56,318 nucleotides of DNA from an uncultured Deferribacteres bacterium (GTDB lineage: Bacteria; Zhuqueibacterota; JdFR-76; DREG01), in the NCBI GenBank assembly GCA_913009825.1, contig CAJVYQ010000033.1, forward strand, positions 1 to 56,318, written 5' to 3'. How positions within the stretch are numbered: the first letter of the stretch is position 1; every line of letters begins with the position of its first letter. Both the position numbers and the translations under genes were made by a program. Below the pieces are notes generated by a model. It was not told where the DNA came from. It saw only the letters and a list, made by a program, of their open reading frames with translations, and searched no databases. This document shows, piece after piece, positions 1-8,296 of this stretch.

Positions 1-571
1 GCATAAAACAAGTATCCGTATGTTTCCGGGACAATCCCTGTTCATTGATTTATATCCTGCGAGCCCTGAAAGGGCGGAATATACCAGCCCGGGGCAACGC
101 CCCCGGGGGAAAAAAACAACGGAGTCAGGCCCCTGAAGGGGCGGAATACAAAATTCAAATGAACAGATCGTACCGGCACAGGTAAATATTCCGCCCTTTC
201 AGGGCTTGTTATTCTTTTTCCTCTTTTCCCCCACGAATTGACACGAATGTACACGAAAAAAACAAGGGTATCAGGCAAAACCTGTCCGGCAACCGGCAAT
301 AGCCGTCAACCGAATGGCCTATTTCATTAATAGGATCTGAAATTACATGTCGTCTCTAAAGGGATTTCAGCTCATTGGATTTGGCACTTCGTTATAAACA
401 TTGCGTCCCTACGGGACTTTCAAGAAACTTGAATTTTAAAGTTTCTCATATAAAATCAGATGCGTTGCTTTTACGAATCTCCGGTACGATAGAGCCCGTT
501 CATTGAACCGATAGAGTTGGTTTTTTTAGCTTGATCGAACACAAAGAAAGCTGCAGGATGATAGAGCCGCT
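1..571. other. Intergenic region with palindromic repeats
   Basis: I see no convincing gene here; reading frames through it are low-complexity translations of repeats. It holds the inverted-repeat element at 62-206. Around 395-425 there is a short palindromic motif (GCGTCCCTACGGGAC). The segment lies downstream of the minus-strand phosphoesterase gene and may contain its transcription end. Confidence 0.6.
62..206. repeat. REP-like element with 21-bp perfect inverted ends
   Basis: The left end at 62-82 (AGCCCTGAAAGGGCGGAAT plus two bases) is the exact reverse complement of 186-206. A third related unit in direct orientation lies at about 126-147 (CCCCTGAAGGGGCGGAAT), and a GC-rich hairpin (CCCGGGGCAACGCCCCCGGG) sits between. 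A relative containing CGCCCCTTCAGGGCT and CCCGGGGCGTTGCCCCGGG is at about 25334-25420. It looks like a dispersed palindromic repeat, with no coding capacity. Confidence 0.7.
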
Positions 572-1471
572 TCATTTTAACAGCAACACCCTGTCCGGTT
601 CTCTGCCGTAGCCGGTTACTTTCAGACTGTCCGGATACGCCTCGATCACGGCAAAAGCATTTTGATCCGGTGTTTCCACCATCCCTTTCAGGTTCAGATA
701 ATGAACGCCGTTATACAACGCATATCCGCCCTGATGATTGTGTCCGGTGATGAAAGCCGCCACACATCCGGCCGATTCAATCACCTTTCTCACTTCGTCC
801 CCGTTCCAAAGCGTATGCATTTCCAGGGGAAAAACCGGGTGATGGCAAAACAGGATAACCCGCTCTCCCGCTTTCTTTGCCTTCTGCAGTGTGCTCTCCA
901 ACCATTGTAACTGTTCGACGCCTACAGCGCCATCCCAAACCTGAGCGTTGGGAGCATTCTGTTCTTTTAGTTTGCGGAAGAGAGAATCGTCCATCCGCCA
1001 TTTTTCACTCCCCTCCTCATTGGCATAAAAACTGACATCGTTGCCATCCAGCACAATGAAGCGCCAGGATTTAATCCGGAAATCATAATACCGGTTTTGC
1101 ATGCCAAGTTTTTCGGGGATGGATTTTTTATTCTCTTCCGCCACGGCAAAATCGTGATTACCCAGCACATGGTAGGCAGGCATCTCTAATTTTCTGTAAA
1201 TCGCCAGAACCGTGTCAAAACTCTGCCAATCCCGGTCGATGAGATCACCCAACTGAATCGAGAAAGACAACTTCTGTGCATTCAGAGTTTCAACACAATC
1301 GGTCAATTTTTGCAGCGATGCACGGTAAAATCTTGTCCCGGTTGGTTCACAATCACAATACTGAATATCAGCCGTCACACCGAAAACGACTTTTTCATCT
1401 GCCGGGCTGCTGCAATGAAAAAATAGGGCAGTAAAAACAAACAAAAGGAAGAAGGCGGTTCTCATTTTCAT
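572..1471 (-). CDS. Secreted calcineurin-like metallophosphoesterase (ADP-ribose/CDP-alcohol diphosphatase-like)
   Basis: A 299-residue protein with a hydrophobic N-terminal signal and a possible lipobox cysteine at residue 20, so it is probably exported and perhaps lipid-anchored. The metallophosphoesterase metal-binding motifs appear in order: D35 in TADIQ, GDLID at 75-79, GNHD at 104-107, CHHP and GHNH near the C-terminus. The motif style (ADIQYCD, GTRFYR, IQLGDLIDRD) resembles Mn-dependent ADP-ribose/CDP-alcohol diphosphatases, which hydrolyse pyrophosphate bonds in nucleotide conjugates. The exact substrate cannot be read from the sequence. It is monocistronic, about 75 bp from glpK on the same strand. 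Confidence 0.85.
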   Translation of the reverse strand: MKMRTAFFLLFVFTALFFHCSSPADEKVVFGVTADIQYCDCEPTGTRFYRASLQKLTDCVETLNAQKLSFSIQLGDLIDRDWQSFDTVLAIYRKLEMPAYHVLGNHDFAVAEENKKSIPEKLGMQNRYYDFRIKSWRFIVLDGNDVSFYANEEGSEKWRMDDSLFRKLKEQNAPNAQVWDGAVGVEQLQWLESTLQKAKKAGERVILFCHHPVFPLEMHTLWNGDEVRKVIESAGCVAAFITGHNHQGGYALYNGVHYLNLKGMVETPDQNAFAVIEAYPDSLKVTGYGREPDRVLLLK

Positions 1472-1547
1472 TTGTATTTCCTGAATTACTAAACTGAGGC
1501 CGGTGTTCTATCCCGCCTCGATAACGGGGGGAGAGAAGCTCCCGTTT

Positions 1548-3038
1548 TTACGCTTGTTTTACCCACGCTTTCGCCCGTTCAACTGCACGCTGCCAGTCGG
1601 AATAAAGAGCCGTTCTTTCCGTCTCCGTCATAACCGGTTGAAAAACACGATCCGTTTTGCTGTGGCGGATAAAATCATCCGGCGAGGTCCAAATGCCGGC
1701 AGCCAGCCCGGCCATGCCGGCGGCGCCCAAAGCAGTAGTTTCGATTATCAGCGGACGTTCCACCGGCACGCCTAACAGATCGGCCTGGAATTGCATGAGA
1801 AAATTATTCCTGCACGCGCCGCCGTCGACTTTCAACCTTTTTAGTGAATCCATCCGGCCACGAAACATGGCATCGACCGCATCTTTGGTTTGATAAGCGA
1901 TGGCCTCCAGCGCTGCCCGCGCCAAATGTGCCCGGTTGGTTCCTCTGGTTAATCCCACAATAACACCCCGCGCCTGACTGTCCCAGTAAGGCGCACCCAA
2001 TCCGGCCAGGGCAGGGACAAAGTAAACACCATCGTTTCCGCTCAGTTGCTGTGCCAATGCTTCCGTTTCTTCAGCATGGTCAATAATTTGCAGTTGATCC
2101 CGCAGCCACTGGATTGCCGCTCCGCCGATGAAGATACTGCCTTCCACGGCATATTCAATCCTTTCATCCAACGCCCAGGCAACCGTGGACAACATGCCCG
2201 GAATAAAATCGGGTTCTTGTCCCGAATGGCGCAACAGAAACAGACCGGTACCATAGGTATTCTTCACCACGCCGGGATGAAAACAGCCCTGGGCAAAGGC
2301 CGCGCTTTGCTGATCGCCGATGATTCCCGCGATGGGAATCCGGCTGCCCAAAATATCCGCATCGGTTTCTCCGACAATGCCGCTGGACTTGCTGATCGAC
2401 GGCAGCATGGCCGCAGGAATATTGAACAACCGCAACAGCTCCGGGTCCCAGTTACCGCTGTGCAGATTCATCAGCATGGTGCGCGATGCGTTGCTCACGT
2501 CTGTAGTGTGAACCTTTCCGTTGGTCAGTTTGAAAATGATCCAGGAATCGATGGTTCCGCAGAGGATGTCTCCTTTTTCCGCCTTTTTGCGCCAGGAGTC
2601 CGATTGCCGCAACAGCCAGGCTATTTTCGTTGCGGAGAAATACGGATCCAGGTAGAGACCGGTTTTCCTGTGTACCTCATCTTCCGCTCCCTGCTGCTTC
2701 AGAACGGCACAATCCTCGCCGGTGCGCCGGCACTGCCAGACTATCGCCCGGTGAACCGGTTTGCCCGACTTTTTATCCCAAAGAACCACGGTTTCCCGTT
2801 GGTTGGTGATACCAATGGCTTTTATTTGAACCTCTCCGGTCTGGGCCATTGCTTCTTTAGCAACTCGGAGGGTGGTTGAAAAGATTTCCTCCGCATCATG
2901 TTCCACCCAGCCGGCTTTGGGGAAATACTGGGTAAATTCCAGGTAAGCCTGCGCTAAAATCCGGTGCTCCCGGTTAATCACCAGAGCGCGGTTTCCGGTG
3001 GTGCCTAAATCCAAAGCTAAAATCGCTTCTGTTTTCAT
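1548..3038 (-). CDS. glpK: Glycerol kinase
   Basis: This cytoplasmic FGGY-family kinase phosphorylates glycerol to sn-glycerol-3-phosphate with ATP. The N-terminal phosphate-binding loop (LALDLGTTGNRALV), the GITNQRET and VWQCRRT motifs, GDQQSAAFAQ, the YGTG adenosine loop and the C-terminal VDGGACRN segment are all visible; the length (496 residues) is normal. I chose the ATG at 3038, which follows an AGGG ribosome site, over an upstream TTG at 3059. The loop reads DLGTTGNRA where most GlpK proteins have DQGTTSSRA, a modest divergence. No glycerol facilitator or GlpD lies nearby, so it appears to stand alone. Confidence 0.93.
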   Translation of the reverse strand: MKTEAILALDLGTTGNRALVINREHRILAQAYLEFTQYFPKAGWVEHDAEEIFSTTLRVAKEAMAQTGEVQIKAIGITNQRETVVLWDKKSGKPVHRAIVWQCRRTGEDCAVLKQQGAEDEVHRKTGLYLDPYFSATKIAWLLRQSDSWRKKAEKGDILCGTIDSWIIFKLTNGKVHTTDVSNASRTMLMNLHSGNWDPELLRLFNIPAAMLPSISKSSGIVGETDADILGSRIPIAGIIGDQQSAAFAQGCFHPGVVKNTYGTGLFLLRHSGQEPDFIPGMLSTVAWALDERIEYAVEGSIFIGGAAIQWLRDQLQIIDHAEETEALAQQLSGNDGVYFVPALAGLGAPYWDSQARGVIVGLTRGTNRAHLARAALEAIAYQTKDAVDAMFRGRMDSLKRLKVDGGACRNNFLMQFQADLLGVPVERPLIIETTALGAAGMAGLAAGIWTSPDDFIRHSKTDRVFQPVMTETERTALYSDWQRAVERAKAWVKQA

Positions 3039-3493
3039 GGCATGCCCTGTTGATTTCAATTGTTGAAATCTAAAAATTCATGGTACATTTGCAACTATTC
3101 AGGTAGATTGAAGGACCTCCTCTTAGGGATAGCTTTGCCAAGCTCGTGGTAGATTGCTAATCGATCTTCTCCGGACTTTAGCTCAAAAAGCAGATTATTT
3201 TTCACATTCTCTAAAGTCAACAACATTGCCTTTTCTGTCTTTCAGAGTTTTCGGACAGACACTAAGCAGGAGATAACATTTTAGTTTTTTGAAATTGTTA
3301 ATTCAGTTTCTTACATAAGGTAAATATTTCGACTAAGTTTATCCTGCGCTTATCGAGGGTTATCATACTTGCAATTTCGTATTATCGGCAAATAATTTTC
3401 AAAGCAATCGATTAGTACAAATTTATTTGGTATAATTAGTACACAAAGGTTCGACCGCTAACGGATCAAAACAAATTTTTGCCGCCGACACAA
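3039..3493. other. Intergenic repeat remnants
   Basis: This gap holds an isolated end of a repeat family at 3091-3104 (GCAACTATTCAGGT, compare 17510 and 25592), a short open frame (3095-3226), a fragment related to the 5416-5545 element (CGGACAGACACTA near 3253-3265), and one copy of a 60-bp dispersed sequence (3273-3332) that recurs inverted at 9473-9532. It reads as a landing site for small elements. Confidence 0.5.
3095..3226 (-). CDS. Hypothetical 43-residue ORF, possibly a truncated gene
   Basis: Read from an ATG at 3226 with AAAAGG just upstream, this encodes MLLTLENVKNN...ending RSFNLPE. The composition looks protein-like (amphipathic, charged) and I do not recognise a family. Its TAG stop falls inside the repeat end at 3091-3104, so the original 3' end may have been replaced by an insertion. 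It could equally be chance; no neighbour supports a function. Confidence 0.25.
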   Translation of the reverse strand: MLLTLENVKNNLLFELKSGEDRLAIYHELGKAIPKRRSFNLPE

Positions 3494-3985
3494 CTACTGA
3501 AATTTCAGCTCGGCAAAATAGATTCCGGTGCCGGCAAGTTTTCCGGCATAGGTCCTGCCGTCCCAACCAAATTGATGCAACCGGTAGTGGCGTATCGTTT
3601 CTGTTTTGGAAAGAGTTTCCGGCCCGTCAAATTGAAAATTGCCACAGACAGATCGCCGGGTCTCTTCAGCAAAATTCCGTCTGAAATTTGGCAGTCGACC
3701 GGTGTACCGCCGGCGGCAAAAAAATCGGCATTAATTGCGCCGACAATTCAACAGCCTTTCCGGTTATTTCGTTTCGCCATAGCGCTGGTTTTTTCCCGCC
3801 CAACGATACGACCTTTATAAAGGATTGGACAGGTTCACTTTCAAAACATCGATAGCCCGGGGGCCTTCGGTAAAATAAAATTTCCGGTGTTTTATCCCCG
3901 GCCCGGCATGGCGGTTTGCCAACTCGTCATCGAAAACGATACCGGTAAAAATAAAAATCAGAATGCAGGCAATAAATTTACGCAT
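3494..3985 (-). pseudogene. Phosphodiester glycosidase (NAGPA-like) with FlgD/T9SS C-terminal domain, internally deleted and frameshifted
   Basis: Translating in pieces recovers an exported protein. An ATG at 3985 gives MRKFIACILIFIFTGIVF (signal peptide) and then GPRAIDVLKVNLSNP before a stop. After a frame change comes GAINADFFAAGGTPVDCQ, the signature of the phosphodiester glycosidase / NAGPA fold. This runs directly into LSVAIFNLTGRKLFP and, after another frameshift, WDGRTYAGKLAGTGIYFAEL, a typical FlgD-like / Por-secretion C-terminal domain. The middle of the enzyme is missing, so this is a dead remnant with at least two frame changes and a large deletion. It starts 17 bp after the fabH stop and was probably co-transcribed with it. 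Confidence 0.75.
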
Positions 3986-4002
3986 GGATCACTATCTCAT
4001 TC

Positions 4003-4998
4003 TTACCAGCGAATCGCTGCCGAACCCCAGGTAAACCCGGAACCGAAAGCGGCCAGAATCACGATATCTCCGTTATGAATCAAACCTTCCTCGAGTGCTT
4101 CGTCCATGGCAATGGGGATGGAAGCCGCCGTAGTATTGCCGTATTTGCGAATATTACTGTACACTTTCTCTTTTGGTAACTGCAATCTCTGCCGCACAGC
4201 TTCGGTGATTCTGTCATTTGCCTGATGGGGAATTACCAGTCCCACGTCTGCACGGGTGAGATTGTTTGTTTTCAGAGCCGTGTCGATCACCTGGGGAAAA
4301 CGAATCACTGCGTGTTTGAAAACCTCTCTGCCATGCATTTTAGCGAAAAACCGTCTCTCATCGATCAAATCCTGGGAGATCAATTTGGGTGTGGAGCTTC
4401 CCATACATTCATCCCACAACATTTTGGCGTATCTGCCATCCGAGTGTAAATGAGTGGAAAGGATACCCCTGTCCTGTTCATCCGTGCCTTCCAGGACAAC
4501 CGCTCCCGCGCCGTCGCCAAACAGAACGGCAATATCGCGGCCTTCGGTGGACAGGTTTAATCCTTTGGATTGCACTTCCGCACCCACTACCAAAATACGG
4601 TTGTACATTCCGGTGCGGATAAACTGATCCGCTACGGACAGAGCGTAAATAAAACCGGTGCATTGATTGCGGACATCCAGCGCGCCTATTTCTCTGATTC
4701 CCAGTTTTTCCTGTACCAGTACACCGGCGCCGGGGAAATAATAATCGCTGCTCAGAGTGGCCATTACGATAAAATCTATATCGTCGGGTACCAAATTTGC
4801 ATTTTCAATCGCTCTTTTCGAGGCCTCAAAACCAAGATCAGACGTGGATGTGTTTTCATCAACCCAATGACGTTCCACAATTCCGGATCGTTCCCTGATC
4901 CATTCATCACTTGTATCCATTATTTTTTCGAGATCTAAATTTGTCACAACTCGTTCGGGAACATAATGCCCGACACCAACAATGCGGGATTTTCTCAT
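4003..4998 (-). CDS. fabH: 3-oxoacyl-[ACP] synthase III
   Basis: This condensing enzyme starts fatty-acid chains by joining acetyl-CoA (or another acyl-CoA) to malonyl-ACP in the cytoplasm. The thiolase-fold catalytic triad is visible: Cys113 in NQCTGF, His258 in IPHQAN and Asn288 in YGNTTAAS. The length of 331 residues is normal and the C-terminal GSGFTWG motif is intact. The start is fixed by a perfect GGAGGT at 5003-5008, four bases before the ATG. No other fab genes are adjacent, so it may be a second, specialised paralogue. Confidence 0.93.
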   Translation of the reverse strand: MRKSRIVGVGHYVPERVVTNLDLEKIMDTSDEWIRERSGIVERHWVDENTSTSDLGFEASKRAIENANLVPDDIDFIVMATLSSDYYFPGAGVLVQEKLGIREIGALDVRNQCTGFIYALSVADQFIRTGMYNRILVVGAEVQSKGLNLSTEGRDIAVLFGDGAGAVVLEGTDEQDRGILSTHLHSDGRYAKMLWDECMGSSTPKLISQDLIDERRFFAKMHGREVFKHAVIRFPQVIDTALKTNNLTRADVGLVIPHQANDRITEAVRQRLQLPKEKVYSNIRKYGNTTAASIPIAMDEALEEGLIHNGDIVILAAFGSGFTWGSAAIRW

Positions 4999-5033
4999 TC
5001 ATACCTCCGAAGTTAATAATCTGTTCAATCATA

Positions 5034-5151
5034 CTTGAATCGAGCGATTGCAGGCCGATTCGCTGAATCGTCAACAGGATTTGCATTAAAAAATGAAAAC
5101 CCGTTTGGTGACAGCACCAAGCTTAAAAACAAGAGAAGCGCTCAATCCAGG
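5034..5151. mobile_element. MITE family A, copy 1
   Basis: A 118-bp element with ends CTTGAATCGAGCGATT and GCGCTCAATCCAGG, flanked on both sides by TCATA (5029-5033 and 5152-5156), a 5-bp target-site duplication. It contains a CGATTCGCTGAATCG palindrome shared with the REP sequences near 40.8 and 41.25 kb. It has no coding capacity, so it would need a transposase supplied in trans. Confidence 0.75.
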
Positions 5152-5169
5152 TCATAGTAAAACAACTTA

Positions 5170-5346
5170 CAATTTTTGCCTGTTGGTTGCAAGTACTAAG
5201 AAAAATTCAATTATGATATCAACATCACTCTCTTCTTTGCTCTATTTTTTAAATGAACCCAATAGCCCGATAGCATTAATACCATACTTATCAGCATTTT
5301 CATTCTTATCTTTCTTTAGGATGTCAAGTATTTATGAATGATTCAC
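5170..5346 (-). pseudogene. MNT-type nucleotidyltransferase remnant
   Basis: Read on the minus strand this gives ILDILKKDKNENADKYG, then INAIGLLGSFKK, a stop (TAG at 5242-5244), then SKEESDVDIIIEF. GSF plus SDVD is the GS...DxD active-site signature of minimal nucleotidyltransferases, commonly the MntA half of MNT-HEPN toxin-antitoxin pairs. Another in-frame stop precedes ILDILKK, and similarity is lost after IIIEF close to the family-A element. The gene is therefore broken at both ends and in the middle, and no HEPN partner is visible. Confidence 0.6.
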
Positions 5347-5415
5347 CGGATTAGTCTCAATTTGCATTTTTTTTCAATAATTCAAGAAAATTCTCACAAA
5401 TATCAAAGATATTTA

Positions 5416-5545
5416 GTGTCTGAACGAAAACGTGACACAAGCCTCTGGCTTGTGAAATTTGACTTAGTTAATCCTTTGTTTTGCTATCAAACAAACGCAA
5501 GCAAGATGCTTACGTTACATTTTCTATGTGTTTTCGTTCAGACAC
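5416..5545. mobile_element. MITE family C, terminal-inverted-repeat element
   Basis: The ends GTGTCTGAACGAAAAC (5416-5431) and its exact reverse complement (5530-5545) bound a 130-bp element flanked by TATTTA on both sides (5410-5415 and 5546-5551), consistent with a target-site duplication. It is non-coding. A diverged half-copy (TTTTCGGACAGACACTA) is visible near 3249-3265. Confidence 0.75.
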
Positions 5546-5723
5546 TATTTAGGGATATTATTTAAAGCCCTAACATATTGCAGTTAAATTGCACAAACAG
5601 CAGGCGGCAAACTTTTTAGAATAGAAAGATACTGAACCAAGCTTCACTGAAAAACTCTAAAAACAACAGATGGTTGTATCAACTTGAACTATGGGTCATA
5701 CCGCCCCTTAGCTAAATTTGCGT

Positions 5724-6116
5724 TTACCAAATAGTTTTTAATTTTGATTGTAGTAAATTTTTATCTGCTGTTATTAATGGCGTGTTTGTAATAATTGATG
5801 TGGCCGAAATAATACGATCAGCAGGATCTTGATTTATTTCATTCGGTAAATTTACTGAGAGTTCAGCTATCTTTGGTGTTATACCTTTAAAAATATAATT
5901 ATTTGAAGCTTTTAGTAATCCAATGAATTCCTGATAGGAAATATCGATTATTATTCTTTGTTTTCTCATGAGCATCGCTATTTCCCACAATGAAATCTCA
6001 CAAAAAATAATTCCTTCAGTTTGATTGGCTTTTCTTATTTCTTCTTACGCTTTTCTACTTACCAATTTGGGGTTCAATGCATCCCAGATGATGACATGGG
6101 TATCCAGGGTTATCAT
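5724..6116 (-). pseudogene. VapC-like PIN-domain toxin with an in-frame stop
   Basis: The frame starting at ATG 6116 reads MITLDTHVIIWDALNP, a classic PIN N-terminus with the first catalytic Asp, to a TAA at codon 24 (6045-6047). It continues in the same frame through EISLWEIAML, DPADRIISAT and ITADKNLL to a normal end. Only the one nonsense codon interrupts an otherwise complete 130-residue RNase toxin. An internal start could express the part from about 5990, but that product lacks the first acidic residue. Its ATG overlaps the antitoxin stop, the usual operon arrangement. Inactivation is predicted unless the stop is suppressed or is a sequencing error. Confidence 0.8.
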
Positions 6117-6346
6117 TATTCCATAACCTTCCATTGAACGTCGATAGGTGAAATTACATCATTAATAACAGCCGTTTTACTTATTTCTTTCAATTTATTC
6201 TTTGCATTTTCCCTACTATATTCCGGAGGGATAAGTTTAGCAACGACCTTCCCTCTTGAGGTAATATTGATTATTTCCCCGTGTTCTATTTCTTTTAAAA
6301 TCTTCATCAAATTAGCTCTTAGATAACTTACAGCAATTGTTTCCAT
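6116..6346 (-). CDS. Phd/YefM-type antitoxin
   Basis: A 76-residue antitoxin beginning METIAVSYLRANL, with the Phd/YefM DNA-binding N-terminus (ANLMKILKEIEHGEIINITSRGKVVAKLIP) and a charged C-terminal toxin-binding tail. I chose ATG 6346 because GGAGG sits five bases upstream; the TTG at 6361 has no such site. The stop overlaps the vapC start (TAATG). It is intact although its toxin partner is broken. It probably represses its own promoter through the inverted repeat at 6368-6386. Confidence 0.85.
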   Translation of the reverse strand: METIAVSYLRANLMKILKEIEHGEIINITSRGKVVAKLIPPEYSRENAKNKLKEISKTAVINDVISPIDVQWKVME

Positions 6347-6367
6347 AATATCCTCCGACAATGTATC

Positions 6368-6386
6368 TGTACATTTTAAATGTACA
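6368..6386. promoter_or_regulatory. Putative operator of the antitoxin-toxin operon
   Basis: A perfect 9+1+9 inverted repeat (TGTACATTT, one base, AAATGTACA) lies 22 bp upstream of the antitoxin start. Its position and symmetry fit autoregulation by a dimeric Phd-type antitoxin, which is known for the family. Binding itself is inferred. Confidence 0.5.
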
Positions 6387-6550
6387 TAACATCTAATGGT
6401 AATTCAAACTATTTTTAAGATCCAAAATAAAATTATTCGTAACAACTCAGTATGCCCGCTAAATACACGAAAAACACAAAAATATCTTTAATTATTCAGT
6501 ATAGACAAAAAGGCTCTACAATTCTGCGGTTCAAATTCATCGTACCCATC

Positions 6551-8296
6551 TCATTTATTTACGGAGAAAGAGACTATCAATTCACTTCCGCTGCCGTTGG
6601 TTCTGTTCCCGGTGTTATTGAGAAAATGATGATCCTTGTGGTAATAGTAAGCTGTTTTGAAATAAGTGTTGCGAAAAAGTTCATAAGAAATAGAAAACCA
6701 GACGGTCTGCCGTTTTTCCAATTCACCGGCAAGCGCTTTCTGGCTGGTGGCATCAAAAATCCGGTGCGGCTGCTCCAGGTCACCGCCCACATTGCCGCCC
6801 GGAGGATTTGCGCCATGACGGTAATCATCCAACCCGGCCCGAAACAGGAGATTTTTCGAGCGGCGGTAATCCAATTCCAGCGAGAAAGTCTCTGTGTTAG
6901 GCCCGGCCCGGTAACCCAGCGGAGAAGTGAAATGCTTGTACACATTTACCGAAAAACGATGGGTATAAACGTAAGGTCTGACTTTGCTCCATTCAAAATG
7001 AAGATCCAAATTGGCTAAACCCGCCACATCGATCATGCTGAATCCGGTTAACAGTGCCCACTTGTTGCCGTACCAATCGGTGCCCAATTTTCCGGTTTGC
7101 AAATCGTCCAGGAAAAGTTCACCGTACAACTTCAAATTCCAACCGGGGAACCAGGTAAAATCGGCGCCCAAAGCGGAGTTGTCCTGATCCCCCAGATAAT
7201 GTTCCGCCGACCAGTAAAAGTTAATGGGATTGAGGTAAGCCGGCTCCAGGTTGCGCTCGCCGTAAATCAACGTTTCATGCAGGCCAAAAATCAGAGTTGG
7301 AAACGGCGCGAACTCCAACCGGTGCGCGGCCAGATATTTATGCGCCTGTACCTGCCTCGTGTAATTACCCGTATCATACTGAAGCCCGATAAGGGGAGGA
7401 TAGCTGCGTAAAAATCCGGTTACGGCGGTAAACTGGATTTTTTCCCAGTGAAGATACAGTTTGATTTGATCATAGGAAGTTGCCCAATCGGAAAGCGCCA
7501 ACGCGCCGAACCGGCCGGGCCCCCAGCGATTTTTCTCTTTGCCGATCATCACCTGGTAAAACGAACGCCCCAGAAACAGACCGGTATTGGTCTCATCGAA
7601 CGATACCTTGCCGTTTTGTGCGCTGACAAACCCCATCCGCTCAAAAGACCAGTTTTTATTGACTGCCGGATAACGCCCTCCCCGTTCCGTGCCGTCGCGA
7701 AAATCAAAATAGTACTGCACATTGGCGCCCCAGTTGCCCCACAAAAATATCCCCCGGCGTTCGCGCATAACGGTTCGATCCGTTAGATAAGAAGATTGCC
7801 GCCGATCCGTTTTGTAGAATAAAATGAAATCGCCATTAAGACTGAGATTGCGATTATTCAGAGAAAAATGATTGCGTCCGTTTTGCAGGACAAAATCCGG
7901 AAGAATTTTGCGCAGTAATGTTTTGTTGCGCAGGTAGGTCAATCGCCGGTCTTTTTGATCCTCTGTATCAACTCCCAAACAAGATAATTCCTCGCGAAAT
8001 TCAAATTTGAGATATTTCAGTTGGGCCAATTCCACTTCATTCAGACCGGTTTGCATCGTGGCGCTCTTCATCACCGGAGCCAGCGCCCGGGCAATTTGAA
8101 GCCGCGTGTACGGTTTGGTGCCCGGAAGGAAATGCTGTAGTTTATGCTTCGCCTGCAAGCGGTTCAAAAATTCATAAACCCAGTGGTTGGCGGGGAATGA
8201 AGAGCTTTGCGCAAGCAGAGGAGAAATCGAGAAGAAGAAAACGATCAGCAAAGTAATCGGATAACCGGCCGCTTTTTTCGTTGTCCGGGTCAGCAT
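6551..8296 (-). CDS. Wzi-like capsule assembly outer-membrane beta-barrel
   Basis: A 581-residue exported protein with a clear signal peptide (TLLIVFFFSISPLLAQ). It has an S-layer/SLH-like N-terminal segment (NHWVYEFLNRLQAKHKL) and a long stretch of alternating aromatic beta-strands (e.g. GFVSAQNGKVSFDETNTGLF, NLDLHFEWSKVRPYVYTHRF), ending in an outer-membrane-type strand. This matches the capsule assembly Wzi family, which helps attach or export surface polysaccharide at the outer membrane. It overlaps the end of the epimerase gene by 7 bp, so the two are translationally coupled. Confidence 0.75.
   Translation of the reverse strand: MLTRTTKKAAGYPITLLIVFFFSISPLLAQSSSFPANHWVYEFLNRLQAKHKLQHFLPGTKPYTRLQIARALAPVMKSATMQTGLNEVELAQLKYLKFEFREELSCLGVDTEDQKDRRLTYLRNKTLLRKILPDFVLQNGRNHFSLNNRNLSLNGDFILFYKTDRRQSSYLTDRTVMRERRGIFLWGNWGANVQYYFDFRDGTERGGRYPAVNKNWSFERMGFVSAQNGKVSFDETNTGLFLGRSFYQVMIGKEKNRWGPGRFGALALSDWATSYDQIKLYLHWEKIQFTAVTGFLRSYPPLIGLQYDTGNYTRQVQAHKYLAAHRLEFAPFPTLIFGLHETLIYGERNLEPAYLNPINFYWSAEHYLGDQDNSALGADFTWFPGWNLKLYGELFLDDLQTGKLGTDWYGNKWALLTGFSMIDVAGLANLDLHFEWSKVRPYVYTHRFSVNVYKHFTSPLGYRAGPNTETFSLELDYRRSKNLLFRAGLDDYRHGANPPGGNVGGDLEQPHRIFDATSQKALAGELEKRQTVWFSISYELFRNTYFKTAYYYHKDHHFLNNTGNRTNGSGSELIVSFSVNK

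Larger units (their letters stand above)
4999..5723. other. Intergenic region with two inverted-repeat elements and a gene remnant
   Basis: From low to high coordinate it contains a family-A MITE (5034-5151), a nucleotidyltransferase pseudogene (5170-5346, minus) and a second, unrelated terminal-inverted-repeat element (5416-5545). I found nothing recognisable between 5552 and 5723. Confidence 0.6.

Noticed and set aside
42-299. 85-codon minus-strand frame near the left edge
   Set aside because: It is read through the palindromic repeat element at 62-206 and has no protein-like pattern or ribosome site.
2046-2879. 277-codon plus-strand frame
   Set aside because: It is antisense to glpK, whose family motifs are unambiguous; the frame is a by-product of codon bias.
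3479-3820. 113-codon plus-strand frame
   Set aside because: It is antisense to the phosphodiester-glycosidase remnant, whose protein motifs are on the minus strand.
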